Positions 28,627-38,300 of a stretch of DNA of 59,760 nt are shown one piece after another. The position numbers were made by a program, and so were the translations under genes. The stretch covers positions 1 through 59,760 of the forward strand of contig CAMKDV010000015.1 in the NCBI GenBank assembly GCA_946411385.1, written 5' to 3'. The stretch is from an uncultured Bacteroidales bacterium. Lineage in GTDB: Bacteria; Bacteroidota; Bacteroidia; Bacteroidales; Paludibacteraceae. Every line of letters starts with the position of its first letter. Position 1 is the stretch's first letter. The notes below the pieces were generated by a model. It made no database searches. It was not told the DNA's origin and saw only the letters and a list, made by a program, of their open reading frames with translations.

Positions 28627-30162
28627 ATGAATCTCCGTCTCAAACAATACCTTCTGCCGGTTGTCTTGCTGGGTATCACCGCCTTGGCTTATGCCCAAGA
28701 GGCCGGCACATCGCAGGCATGGGCGACGAATAGCAGCAAGCGGATGGAGGTGCAGGCGGCGCAACCGCTGTCTGCCTCCACCAAAGCGTCGGCACGTATC
28801 ACCCTCCATCCCGAGCAGACCTACCAGACCATCGACGGCTTCGGATGGATGCTCAATCAGGGTAGTGCCAAACTGCTGATGCAACTGCCGGCAACCGACC
28901 GTCGCGCCGTACTCGAAGAGTTGTACGGCGCTGACGGTCTGCATGCCTCGATGGTGCGGGTGGCTATCGGAGCGTGTGACCTCAGCGAGAGCGACTATAC
29001 CTACGCCGACAGCAAGGATGAGACGCTATCCAACTTCGCTATCCATCAAAAAGACATGACAACCGTCATCCCCGTGCTTCAGGAGATACTGACCATCAAT
29101 CCGAAAGTGAAAGTGCTGGCTACGGCGTGGACGGCTCCCACATGGATGAAAGAGGGCGCTGCGTGGTACAACAGTTATGTGGGCGGAACGCTCAAGACGG
29201 AGTATTACAGCCTCTATGCAGAATATTTCTGCCGGTATATAGCGGCTATGGCGGCATGGAACATCCCCATCTGGGGCATCAGCGTGCAGAACGAACCACT
29301 CAACGACCATAACGACCCTTCCATGGCGTGGACAAAAGAGACGATGTATTCGTTCATTGCAGGCAAACTGGGGCCCAAGATGAAAGATGCCGGCTATGGC
29401 CATATCCGCATCATTGCCTACGACCACAACTGCGACGTGACCGATTTTCCCATCCATGTAGCGCGAAGCAAGTACGTCTACGGCACAGCTTTCCATCTGT
29501 ACGCAGGCGACATCAGTGCGCTCAGCACGGTGTATAACAGTACCGGCAAACCCGTGCTTTTCACCGAGCAGTACACGGGCAAGGACGGTGATTTCAGCGG
29601 TGACCTGGGCTGGCACATGCAGAACGTGGTCATCGGGGCGCTCAACAATTATTCGACCACCGCCATCGAATGGAACCTCTGCTCCGATCCCGGCTGCTCT
29701 ATCCATACTTCCGGCGGTTGCAGTACGTGCAAGGGAGCTCTGACAATCAACGGCAGCAGCGTCAGCGCCAGGAACGTGAGCTATTATATCATCGGCCATG
29801 CCGGGCGCGTCATCGATGGTGGTGCGCAGCGCATCGAGGCTACGTCATCTACCGGCAATCTGCGTTATGCTGCGGCTCGCAACGCGGACGGCAGCATAGG
29901 CGTTGTTGCCTACAACGATTCCGACCAGGGACGCTTGCTGGCTATCGCGTTGCCTGACGCTACAGGCCAGACCGTCTATGCCAACCACACCCTGCCGGGC
30001 AAAGGCGTTTTGTCGGTGAAGATCTATCCCGCTGACTGGACAGCATTGACGTCAACGCCATCCGTGGCGCCCGCCACCAAGATCATCGAGAACGGCCAAC
30101 TGATTATCCTACGCAATGGCGTGCGGTATACCGCGCAAGGCTTGGTAGAGCGTTCCCTATAA
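28627..30162 (+). CDS. Second GH30 glucanase, secreted with sorting-like tail
   Basis: A 511-residue GH30 enzyme with a signal peptide ending at AYAQ (no lipobox). The barrel begins YQTIDGFGWM; acid/base E223 lies in SVQNEPLND and nucleophile E314 in LFTEQYTGKD. The C-terminal sandwich strand carries NADGSIGVVAYN. The last 26 residues (KIIENGQLIILRNGVRYTAQ and on) are the same type of tail as in the 412-residue binding protein, suggesting a different secretion route from the lipoprotein GH30 at 20114. The two GH30 enzymes share both catalytic motifs but differ in loops, so they may act on different chain lengths or linkages. Likely beta-1,6-glucan (inference). Confidence 0.9.
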   Translation: MNLRLKQYLLPVVLLGITALAYAQEAGTSQAWATNSSKRMEVQAAQPLSASTKASARITLHPEQTYQTIDGFGWMLNQGSAKLLMQLPATDRRAVLEELYGADGLHASMVRVAIGACDLSESDYTYADSKDETLSNFAIHQKDMTTVIPVLQEILTINPKVKVLATAWTAPTWMKEGAAWYNSYVGGTLKTEYYSLYAEYFCRYIAAMAAWNIPIWGISVQNEPLNDHNDPSMAWTKETMYSFIAGKLGPKMKDAGYGHIRIIAYDHNCDVTDFPIHVARSKYVYGTAFHLYAGDISALSTVYNSTGKPVLFTEQYTGKDGDFSGDLGWHMQNVVIGALNNYSTTAIEWNLCSDPGCSIHTSGGCSTCKGALTINGSSVSARNVSYYIIGHAGRVIDGGAQRIEATSSTGNLRYAAARNADGSIGVVAYNDSDQGRLLAIALPDATGQTVYANHTLPGKGVLSVKIYPADWTALTSTPSVAPATKIIENGQLIILRNGVRYTAQGLVERSL

Positions 30163-30166
30163 GGGC

Positions 30167-30210
30167 AATCACGCAATAATCACACAATAATCACGCAATA
30201 ATCACCCAAT
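30167..30210. repeat. Four tandem 11-bp units (AATCACNCAAT)
   Basis: Units at 30167-30177, 30178-30188, 30189-30199 and 30200-30210 differ only at one variable base. They start 5 bases after the GH30 stop in the gap before the convergent regulator. Probably slippage-derived. Confidence 0.85.
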
Positions 30211-30280
30211 ACAAGTCTGTTGCAAGGCTGTATTTATAGGGGTTCAGAGAGGTTTCTTGGCGGATAATCGATAACCGGAA

Positions 30281-30340
30281 AGACATTAATTGATTGCCGG
30301 AGAGATTAATTAATCGCCAGAGAGATTAATTGATAGCCAA
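30281..30340. repeat. Three 20-bp direct repeats overlapping a gene end
   Basis: Units 30281-30300, 30301-30320 and 30321-30340 share AGAgATTAATtgATnGCC. The third unit contains the stop codon and last residues of the minus-strand regulator gene, so expansion here would add or remove the gene's end without disrupting upstream coding. Confidence 0.8.
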
Positions 30341-31573
30341 AGATTCGAGTTTGGTGTTGAGTTGGCCGCCGCGGACGTGGAGTTTGCGGGCGGTGATGTC
30401 TTTGAGTTTTCCAATACTTTTCGGGGAACAGTTGAGCAGGTCGGCAATCTGGCGGTGAGGGAGACCGATCAGGACGAGAAGACAGATACGGATATCTTGT
30501 TCGTTAAGCGATTGCTGTTGCAGATTGGCGGTGAGTCCGTGGAAAAGATTGTTTGTCTGTCGGCAGAAAGCAGCATAATCGTTCCAGGAGAGTTCGGCAC
30601 GCAGATCGTCTGCTTCGCGGAGATAGAAGATGGTCTGCTCCAGTTGCTGTTTGCGGGCTTGCCGGTGGGCAGATTGCTCCAGACGCAGCAGCCGGCGCTG
30701 GTGGTGGATGAGCCAAGCGGTAAAACCGAGGATGACACAGATGAAAGCAACGACAAGTGCCAAGAGAAGCATCATGGGCGTTTTGCCGTTGGTACTGTCG
30801 CTATCAAGTAGCTGAACAGCGAGAAGCAGTTGACCATGGCGCTGCTTGATGCGTTGCTGCACATCGGCGCGTTCGGAAGACAAATCGCGTACATCGGCGA
30901 TGCCGGCTTGCGGATCGTTGTGAGTGAGGATATAATAGAGGTCGTCAAGGTAGAAAAGGTTGGTGGTGCGAGGCAGTAAAAGTTGGGCATAGACCGTAGC
31001 GGAATCGTCCATTTGCAGAAACGAGAAAGCTTGTGCGCGGAGCATAAGCAGGTAATCATCGGCGGGAGGAGTGGAGTAGAAGAGGACCGAATCGTAGTCT
31101 TGCACAAAGAAACATGCTGCGGCTTGGGTTTCAATGATCTTTTCCGTGAGCGGCGAGCGGGGATAGGTGCGCAGGGCTTCTGCAATCAGGAACAAGGCAG
31201 AATCTTTGTGGCTCATGGCGGCTTGTTCCCAAGCCATATTGTTGAGCGCGTAGGCGTAGGCGAGGGAGTCGCCCGAGGCAAGGAAATGTTCGGCAGAAAC
31301 GGTGTAGACGGCAAAAGCTTTCGGATGATTGTCGGCTTGGCGGCAGATGTTTGCCATGTTGGAGTAGATGCGTCCGAGGAGCGCTTCGTCGGTAGTGCCG
31401 GAATGGACGGCCTTAAGAAAGACTTCCATGGCTTCAGCCGGTTTGCCTTGTTCGCGAAGCTGTTTGCCCTGCTCGTACCAGATGCGTGCATTCTCATCGG
31501 CACGCTTTGCACAGGACCAACAGATGGTCCCGCACAAAGCGGCGAGAAGTACTATGTGGAATGGACGGGTCAT
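30326..31573 (-). CDS. Membrane TPR/HTH regulator, second type
   Basis: A 415-residue protein with a lipobox-like signal (ICWSC, Cys21), TPR repeats (EQGKQLREQGKPAEAMEVF and following, about 30-190), a single membrane span (about 262-285, LLLALVVAFICVILGFTAWL), a coiled coil and a C-terminal LuxR-like helix-turn-helix (LIGLPHRQIADLLNCSPKSIGKL). It has the general plan of the first regulator at 12150 but is a different, shorter protein. Its ATG overlaps the TGA of the upstream secreted-protein gene (ATGA at 31570-31573), so the two are translationally coupled. Probably controls the second SusC/D module (inference from position). Confidence 0.75.
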   Translation of the reverse strand: MTRPFHIVLLAALCGTICWSCAKRADENARIWYEQGKQLREQGKPAEAMEVFLKAVHSGTTDEALLGRIYSNMANICRQADNHPKAFAVYTVSAEHFLASGDSLAYAYALNNMAWEQAAMSHKDSALFLIAEALRTYPRSPLTEKIIETQAAACFFVQDYDSVLFYSTPPADDYLLMLRAQAFSFLQMDDSATVYAQLLLPRTTNLFYLDDLYYILTHNDPQAGIADVRDLSSERADVQQRIKQRHGQLLLAVQLLDSDSTNGKTPMMLLLALVVAFICVILGFTAWLIHHQRRLLRLEQSAHRQARKQQLEQTIFYLREADDLRAELSWNDYAAFCRQTNNLFHGLTANLQQQSLNEQDIRICLLVLIGLPHRQIADLLNCSPKSIGKLKDITARKLHVRGGQLNTKLESLAIN

Positions 31574-33249
31574 TCTACTTGTAAGCCGGTGAGAGTGAAG
31601 GTTTTGCCGTCATACTGAATGAGCAGCCGGCCGTTGTGGAGGATCTTCGTTGCCACGGTTTCCGATGTGACGGGTACGAAGGCATCTCTGCCATAGTCGA
31701 ACGTGCCGTAGATATTGTACCCCCATTCGGGATTGGTGAGGTTGAGGGTATAGCGTCCGTCCTCGGTCAGTAGAACGGAAACAGAGTTGCGGAACGTGTC
31801 GGCTTGAGCGGAGCGATTGCGTGCGGGAGCATTGGCCGTGTGCATGTTGGTTAGCGTGTAGCCAATCTCATCGCCGGAAAATTCGCGGATAGTAAGGTTG
31901 TCGCCCTGGAGGATGACCACCACTTGGTTCGGATCGACGGGATCAACGGTAGAGGAGCCCGGATCATCGCCCGTGTAGCGGTAGAGAGGGATGGTGTCGG
32001 AAGGCTGTTCGCCATCATTACAGCCATAACCATCAAACGCTTCTGATGCATAGACCAGTTCGCCGTCTTTGTAGGCACACTGAAGGTGGGTAGTATAACC
32101 GCCATCGAGTGGTAGGCATCCATAACTGTCAGGAGCAGCATGAGCATGGCCTACACCTTCTATCCAATAAAGTTGCTGCCAGCCGAATGACCTTTCTACA
32201 CCGTTGTCGTCGTCAAATATATTGACTGTGAGAACAATCGTTCTGGGAAGAGTTTCCTGTATTTCTGTAACAATGGTTCTTACACGTGAAAATGAAAGCG
32301 TTGAATGATCATACCAGAGATTATCCAGTGTATCGCCTACCTGAACGTTGAAGTCATATAGCAGGTATTCACCGGTGCTGTCTGCAGGGATGTAATATAT
32401 CTTAGCATTATTTCCCTCACGCAGTGCACCTCTATAGCTGTTGTCTTTGTACAACTTGACGTAGCGGCGCGTGTTGATAACGGTGTCGGTAGTCAAGTGA
32501 TAATGATATAGGATGTATTCGTCATCGCCATATCCCCAATTATATCGGAAATCCAGTACGTTCCATGTGTCGCAGAGGGAAGACAAGCGAAAAGGAGAAC
32601 ATTTGCAATTCGCGTCACGGGCATATACTTTCCGACCTTCCTTGCAGGCACAAATAACTTCAGGCTCGGGATCAATGGCATAACATAAAGGATCAGCCCA
32701 TACCGGACCGGTGAGCCTTCCGATACTATCAAACCAGTAGGTGTCAGCCCAACAATCAACGCCTTGATTGTCATCGGTATCGAATATATGCAAATCTATT
32801 CTCCTAACATTTCCAGTACTTATATTGGTAACCGTCGCTTTGTATCCGTTTGATTCGGAAGCATCATTGCCAATCCATAAATTAGTCAATGTGTCGCCTA
32901 CTTCGACATTGAACGCGTACAACAGAAACTCGTGCGTACCCCCTGCGGGTATATAATATATATGCGCATTATTTTCTTCGCGTAAGGCGCCGAGGTAATT
33001 ATTGTCGTTTTGAGAATATGGTTGCCATTTCGCCATTCCGCGTAATTGCCGGTATTGTTTCCCGTTGATGGTTGTGTCTGTAGTGAGGCGTTGCGTATAT
33101 TCGTGATAGCTGGGATTGTCGGGATCCACGATAGTATATGTTTGGAGATGCCACTCGTCGCAGAGCGATGGTAACTGTACAGATGCATTGCAGAAAGCCC
33201 AAAGACTGCTTGCTATTGTAAGCAATGATGTAAAGATGAACTTTTTCAT
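31570..33249 (-). CDS. Secreted protein with two tandem repeats of about 190 residues
   Basis: A 559-residue secreted protein. The start at 33249 gives a signal peptide (MKKFIFTSLLTIASSLWA); the upstream promoter (33278-33309) rules out the longer reading. Two homologous segments follow, each running from (Q/R)L(P/S)SLCD(E/T)W through LTTDT.IN, GALREENNAHIYYIPA / GALREGNNAKIYYIPA and VGDTL.NLW to a C-terminal Cys-containing strand (ICACKEG, LQCAYKDG). A linker and a sorting-like tail (TKILHNGRLLIQYDGKTFTLTG) complete it. I do not recognise the repeat's function. Translational coupling to a signal-sensing regulator suggests the two work together. Confidence 0.7.
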   Translation of the reverse strand: MKKFIFTSLLTIASSLWAFCNASVQLPSLCDEWHLQTYTIVDPDNPSYHEYTQRLTTDTTINGKQYRQLRGMAKWQPYSQNDNNYLGALREENNAHIYYIPAGGTHEFLLYAFNVEVGDTLTNLWIGNDASESNGYKATVTNISTGNVRRIDLHIFDTDDNQGVDCWADTYWFDSIGRLTGPVWADPLCYAIDPEPEVICACKEGRKVYARDANCKCSPFRLSSLCDTWNVLDFRYNWGYGDDEYILYHYHLTTDTVINTRRYVKLYKDNSYRGALREGNNAKIYYIPADSTGEYLLYDFNVQVGDTLDNLWYDHSTLSFSRVRTIVTEIQETLPRTIVLTVNIFDDDNGVERSFGWQQLYWIEGVGHAHAAPDSYGCLPLDGGYTTHLQCAYKDGELVYASEAFDGYGCNDGEQPSDTIPLYRYTGDDPGSSTVDPVDPNQVVVILQGDNLTIREFSGDEIGYTLTNMHTANAPARNRSAQADTFRNSVSVLLTEDGRYTLNLTNPEWGYNIYGTFDYGRDAFVPVTSETVATKILHNGRLLIQYDGKTFTLTGLQVE

Positions 33250-33277
33250 GATGTTGCGTGTTTTTGATTTGACGGTG

Positions 33278-33309
33278 CAAAGGTACTGCTTTTTTTCCGA
33301 ATATGCAAA
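33278..33309 (-). promoter_or_regulatory. Promoter of the coupled secreted-protein/regulator pair
   Basis: Minus-strand TTTG (33306-33309), 20-base spacer, TACCTTTG (33278-33285). The short leader fixes the ATG at 33249. Confidence 0.78.
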
Positions 33310-33608
33310 TTTTTGTGTTTGAAAAATGATTTGCATAAGTGGCAGGAAATGAGATGGTTGCTATTTTTAGTGTTTGAAAAGTGACGAATTGTGCTACAAA
33401 ATTACAAATTTTTAAGGATATTTGCAAACATTTCGCATAAAAAATTACTCAAAAATCAATAAGGACCACAAAACACTGCAAGACAACAGACCCCAAAAAA
33501 CACTCAAAAAAACAATATTAAAATAGATGGGTATTTGAGGGGAATATCCTCGATTTTGTTGAAAAAATGAAGATTTTTGCGGAAAAAAGGCAGAAAAACG
33601 AAAAAAGA
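33310..33608. other. A+T-rich divergent intergenic region
   Basis: About 300 bases between two divergent promoters. It is A+T-rich with many A and T runs. I see no gene, RNA or clear operator palindrome. Confidence 0.6.
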
Positions 33609-33640
33609 TTTGCATAAACGGAAAAGTTTTTGTAACTTTG
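33609..33640 (+). promoter_or_regulatory. Promoter of the secreted binding-protein gene
   Basis: TTTG (33609-33612), 20-base spacer, TAACTTTG (33633-33640). It places transcription start near 33647 and supports translation from 33688 rather than further upstream. Confidence 0.78.
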
Positions 33641-33687
33641 TGGAACATTACCAAAAAATACCAATCTTATTAACACAACCTATTATC

Positions 33688-35301
33688 ATGAAACACATCT
33701 TTACCCTTTTTGCAGCTGCCGTAATGGCTATGACGGTTTGTGCCAGGCAGCTGACGATTGACTTGGAATCCGCTCAAGGCTATGCCTCGCAAGGCGGTAC
33801 AGGTACGCCTAACACAGTCAACGATGTACTCAATGTGGCATGGAATGTGCCCGTTGCATGGGAAGTTGCCGGTGTGGAATTCGTTCTCGACAACATTACC
33901 GGTGTCAGCAAGATCAATTTCGATTACATAGGCGACGGGCAAAACGTTGACCTGCTCGTGTATCTGGTAGACGCTAACGGCGGTTTGAAGTGGGATTCAA
34001 GCACGGGAACTTTCTCCCTGTCGGTTAGCGACTGGACATCCAAAGAGCTTGTTCCGGATGCCGGTTTGTGGGGAACCAATCCTATCGAGCCGTTTGTCAA
34101 GCTCGTGATTATTGCTAACCCGTCCACCCCGGCGCAAGGCACATTCAACCTCCGCAACCTGACCATCACCTGCGCTGATGCCGAGCCTGCTCCCATCCCC
34201 GAGACAGCTCCTCCTGCCCCGATACGCGCAGCTGAAGACGTTATGGCTCTGTATTGCAACCACTATGCAACCAACAACCTGAACTTTGACGTTCTGAAGT
34301 GGGGTGCTACCGGTTGGCAGACTCTTGACCTTGCCGGTACGAACGTTAAGTACGTGGAGAATATGACATGGGATATGCTGACCAACCAGGATGCAGACTC
34401 CTATGACATGAGTGCTTACGAGAACATCCACTTCGATCTGTGGGTGCCGTTTGCAGCCAAGATGAAAGTGACCTTTGAGGCAAAGAGCGGCTGGAAACAG
34501 GGCGTACAGTTCAATCTCAACGAGGGATGGAACACTATCGATGCCGATACCGAATGGTGGAATAAGGATTCTGTTACCTACGACTGGACTGACGTGAAGT
34601 TCATCGCTTTCGAGGGCTACCTGAAAGCCGACAGCACCAGCGCCGAGGGTAATCCGTTCGCATTTGCCAATGTATATTTCTGGAAGGCTCCGGCAGTGGA
34701 CTATCCCGCTGCACCCGCTCTGCCTACCATGAACGAAAGCGGCGTGACGGCATTGTTCTGCCCGGCTTACACCACCAACACGGTTAACTTCACTCCGCAG
34801 AACTGGGGCAATGCCGGTCTGACGGACGTGGATGGCAAGTTCTTCTACACGCCTGCAATGACGTGGGATGCCTTCACCAACTGGGATGCCAGCAGCTACA
34901 ACATGACGGCTTATGACATGTTCAGCTGCGATGTATGGGTAGAGATCGGTTCGGATCTAAAGATTACGTTCGAAGCTCTTGGCGTCGGCGACGGCGGCTC
35001 GGGCTGGAAGAACGGCGGATTGGTTCAGAACCTGTTGCCTAACCAGTGGAACCATGTGACGGTTGACCTGCTCAACGCTCCGTACGACAGCTACGACTTC
35101 ACCGACATGCGTTATCTGATCCTCGAGGGCTTCACCAACGAAGGTACGGCTCTGGGTATCGCCAACGCTTACTTCTGGGATTCGATGAGCGGCGTGGAGA
35201 ACGTAACCGCTGACCAGGTAGCCGTTAAGCGTCTGGTGAACGGACACATCGTAATCGAGAAGAACGGCGCGCAGTATAACATGCTGGGTACGCAATTCTA
35301 A
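33688..35301 (+). CDS. Secreted protein with duplicated carbohydrate-binding-like modules
   Basis: A 537-residue secreted protein beginning MKHIFTLFAAAVMAMTVCA. A first beta-sandwich (about 20-155) precedes two homologous modules. One contains DVMALYCNHYATNNLNFD and WGATGW, the other GVTALFCPAYTTNTVNFT and WGNAG. Each ends in a strand rich in aromatic residues and AFANVYFWK / GIANAYFWD, the look of galactose-binding-like folds in carbohydrate-binding modules. The tail (KRLVNGHIVIEKNGAQYNML) matches the sorting-like tails of other proteins here. No catalytic motif. It precedes the second SusC/D pair but is separated by a terminator at 35321. Confidence 0.72.
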   Translation: MKHIFTLFAAAVMAMTVCARQLTIDLESAQGYASQGGTGTPNTVNDVLNVAWNVPVAWEVAGVEFVLDNITGVSKINFDYIGDGQNVDLLVYLVDANGGLKWDSSTGTFSLSVSDWTSKELVPDAGLWGTNPIEPFVKLVIIANPSTPAQGTFNLRNLTITCADAEPAPIPETAPPAPIRAAEDVMALYCNHYATNNLNFDVLKWGATGWQTLDLAGTNVKYVENMTWDMLTNQDADSYDMSAYENIHFDLWVPFAAKMKVTFEAKSGWKQGVQFNLNEGWNTIDADTEWWNKDSVTYDWTDVKFIAFEGYLKADSTSAEGNPFAFANVYFWKAPAVDYPAAPALPTMNESGVTALFCPAYTTNTVNFTPQNWGNAGLTDVDGKFFYTPAMTWDAFTNWDASSYNMTAYDMFSCDVWVEIGSDLKITFEALGVGDGGSGWKNGGLVQNLLPNQWNHVTVDLLNAPYDSYDFTDMRYLILEGFTNEGTALGIANAYFWDSMSGVENVTADQVAVKRLVNGHIVIEKNGAQYNMLGTQF

Positions 35302-35320
35302 TTACCGAAAGGTTTGACAG

Positions 35321-35352
35321 ACAAAGCCCTACGCTACGGCATAGGGCTTTGT
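35321..35352 (+). terminator. Rho-independent-like terminator
   Basis: ACAAAGCCCTA (35321-35331) pairs perfectly with TAGGGCTTTGT (35342-35352) around a 10-base loop, followed by TCTT. It separates the binding-protein gene from the second susC-like gene. Confidence 0.75.
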
Positions 35353-35398
35353 TCTTAACACACAATAAAGATTAGCATCGTGAAGATGCACTAATGTC

Positions 35399-38300
35399 AT
35401 GAAGATAAAAAAAATACCTCTTATTGCTCTCGGCGTGTTGCTGCCGCTGTTGGTGCTGGCGCAGCAGCCGCTGACAGGTTCGGTGGTGGACGATAACGGC
35501 GAGCCGCTCATTGGCGCCGCCGTACGCGTACAGGGAACAACCAATGGCACGATTACCGATTACGACGGACAGTTTGTTCTGACCGAAGCTGCTTCCGGCG
35601 ACGTGCTGGAAGTATCGTACATGGGCTATGTATCGCAACAGGTGAAAGCAGCCAACGGCATGCGCGTCGTGCTGCTGGAAGATGTGCAGCGCCTGGAGGA
35701 TGTGATAGTAGTAGGCTACGGCGCAGCCAAAATCAAAGACCTGACCTCGCCCATCGATGTGGTGAAAGGTGAAGAACTGGCTGCTGTACCTACCTCGTCA
35801 CCGATGTCAGCCTTGCAGGGCAAGGTGGCCGGCGTGAACATCACCAACTCCGGCGTACCCGGCTCCGGACCTACGGTGCAGATACGAGGTATAGGATCGT
35901 TCAGCAACAATACGCCGCTCTTCGTAGTGGACGGTATGTTCTACGACAACATCAACTTCCTCAACAGCGGTGACATCGAAGATATGTCTATCATGAAGGA
36001 CGCTTCGGCTGCGGCTATCTATGGCGTGCGTGCCGCCAACGGCGTGGTGATCATCACTACCAAGCGCGGCAAGCAGAACCAGCGACCCGATGTGACATAC
36101 GACGGTTATGTAGGCGTACAGACGGTGAGCAACCTGATCGACATGTGCTCGTCCGACCAGTATGCCGAGATGCTGCTGGAGGTGAACAAACGCTCGTACA
36201 CGCGCATGTTCAACAACGCGATGAACCTGTACGGCGGAACGTACGACAAAGAGGCGGGTATATTCCACCTCAATCAGAACACCAACTGGTACAAAGAGCT
36301 GCTGCGTCCGGCCGTGATCACCAACCACAGCCTGACCATCAACGGCGGCGGCGAGAAAGCCACCTACGGCGTAGGTATGAGCTACCTCTACCAGAACGGT
36401 ATCATGAATACGCCTAACAGCTACAACAGAATGAACATCCGCGGCAATGTGGAGTACAAGCCGTTCAAATGGCTCACGGTAGGCTTCAACGGCATCTTTG
36501 TGCAGAGCAATCAGCAGTTTCCTAACAATGCCGCCTGGCAGCAGGCATACAACATGCCGGGTATCTTCCCCGTATACGACCCGACAACGGCTGACCTGTA
36601 TACCGACGGATTTGCTTCGCCGCTAACGTTGCAGCTGACCAGCAACTTCTACAACCCCGTGGCTACCGCCAAGTATTACGACAGCCGCAACCGTACGAAC
36701 CAGATGATGGCTGCAGCTTTTGCCCAGTTCAACATCCTGCCCGACAAACTCAGCCTGCGTACATCGTACAACTACGATTATACGGGCATGGAGGCTACAA
36801 CGTATATCCCCGAATACTACATCAGCAACAACCAGAAGAACGAGACCAGCAACCTCACGAAGAGCACCACCTCGTTCAACAACTGGATATGGGATAACAC
36901 CCTCACTTACTCCGACCAATGGGGCAAGCATTCCTTCAAAGCCATGCTCGGTTTGAGTTTGCGTGAGGAGAGCTACCGCAACCTTTGGGCAGTTGCGCAA
37001 GACGTACCGGCGGGCAAGGATAGTTACAAATATATCAGTTTGGGCAACAGCGAAGGACGCGTCACGGGCGATGACGGCTCGCGCTATCGCGGATTCTCCT
37101 ACTTCGGACGACTGAACTACAACTATGACGACCGCTACATGGTGATGTTCACCATCCGCCGTGACGGCTCAAGCAAGTACAACGAGAAATGGGGCACCTT
37201 CCCCTCGGTGGGTGCAGCATGGGTGCTGAGCAACGAATCGTGGCTGAAAGATGTTGAGGGTGTGGACTACCTCAAGCTGCGTGCCAGCTGGGGAATGCTG
37301 GGTAACGACAAGATCGGCGCATCGTTCGGCACAACCAGCAGCAGCGTGGAGCGCGCCGTGTTTGGCACCAACACCGCCCTGAGCGGATATATCAACTCGT
37401 CGAACTTCAGCTGGCTGAGCTGGGAAGTGGTGAACGAGACGAACGTAGGTACCAACTTCGCTTTCCTGGGCAACCGCCTGACGGGTGATATCGACTGGTA
37501 CTACCGCCTCACGCAGAACGCCGTGGTGGCTCCTACGCTGCCTATGCAGGAGGAGTCGGTGGCAGGCAACTGGGGCGAGATACTCAACATGGGCGTGGAT
37601 ATCAACCTCAACTGGGAACAGAAGATAGGCAAAGACTTCACCTATTTCATCGGCGGCAACGTGAGCTGGCTCCGCAACCGCGTGATGAGTCTGCGCGACG
37701 GCGTGAACATGATCAAAGGCGGCAAGACGGTGCAGAAAGTAGGCGAGAAGATGAACAGCTACTACGGCTTCAAGGTAGTAGGCATCTATCAGACCGACGA
37801 GGAATGTGCTGCCGACCCGATAGCCGTAGCCAACGGCTTGGTGCCCGGCGACTTCAAGTATGAGGATGTCAACGGCGACAAGATCATCGACGAGAGCGAC
37901 AAGCAGATACTCGGTTCGTACACCCCCGACTGGATCTATGGCATCAACCTCGGCTTCCGCTACAAAGGTTTGGATCTGACCGTTGTATTCAGCGGCAAGG
38001 CAGGCGGTGAGATGTGGAACAGAAAACGTGCACTGCGCTATGCCAGCAACACCTACAATTTCGACCTCGACCAGTATACGCGCCGCTGGCACGGCGAAGG
38101 AACATCCAACACCGACCCTTCGGCTGCCGGACTGATGAAGAGCTGGAACATCGGCGACAGCCAGAATGCCAGCTACTTTGTGGAAAGTGCCGACTATTTC
38201 CGTATACAGAACATCACTTTGGGCTATACCTTCACCAACGTAGGTGCAGGCAGCTACAAGATGCCGAGTATACGAATGAGCCTGAGTGCAGAGAAGCCGT

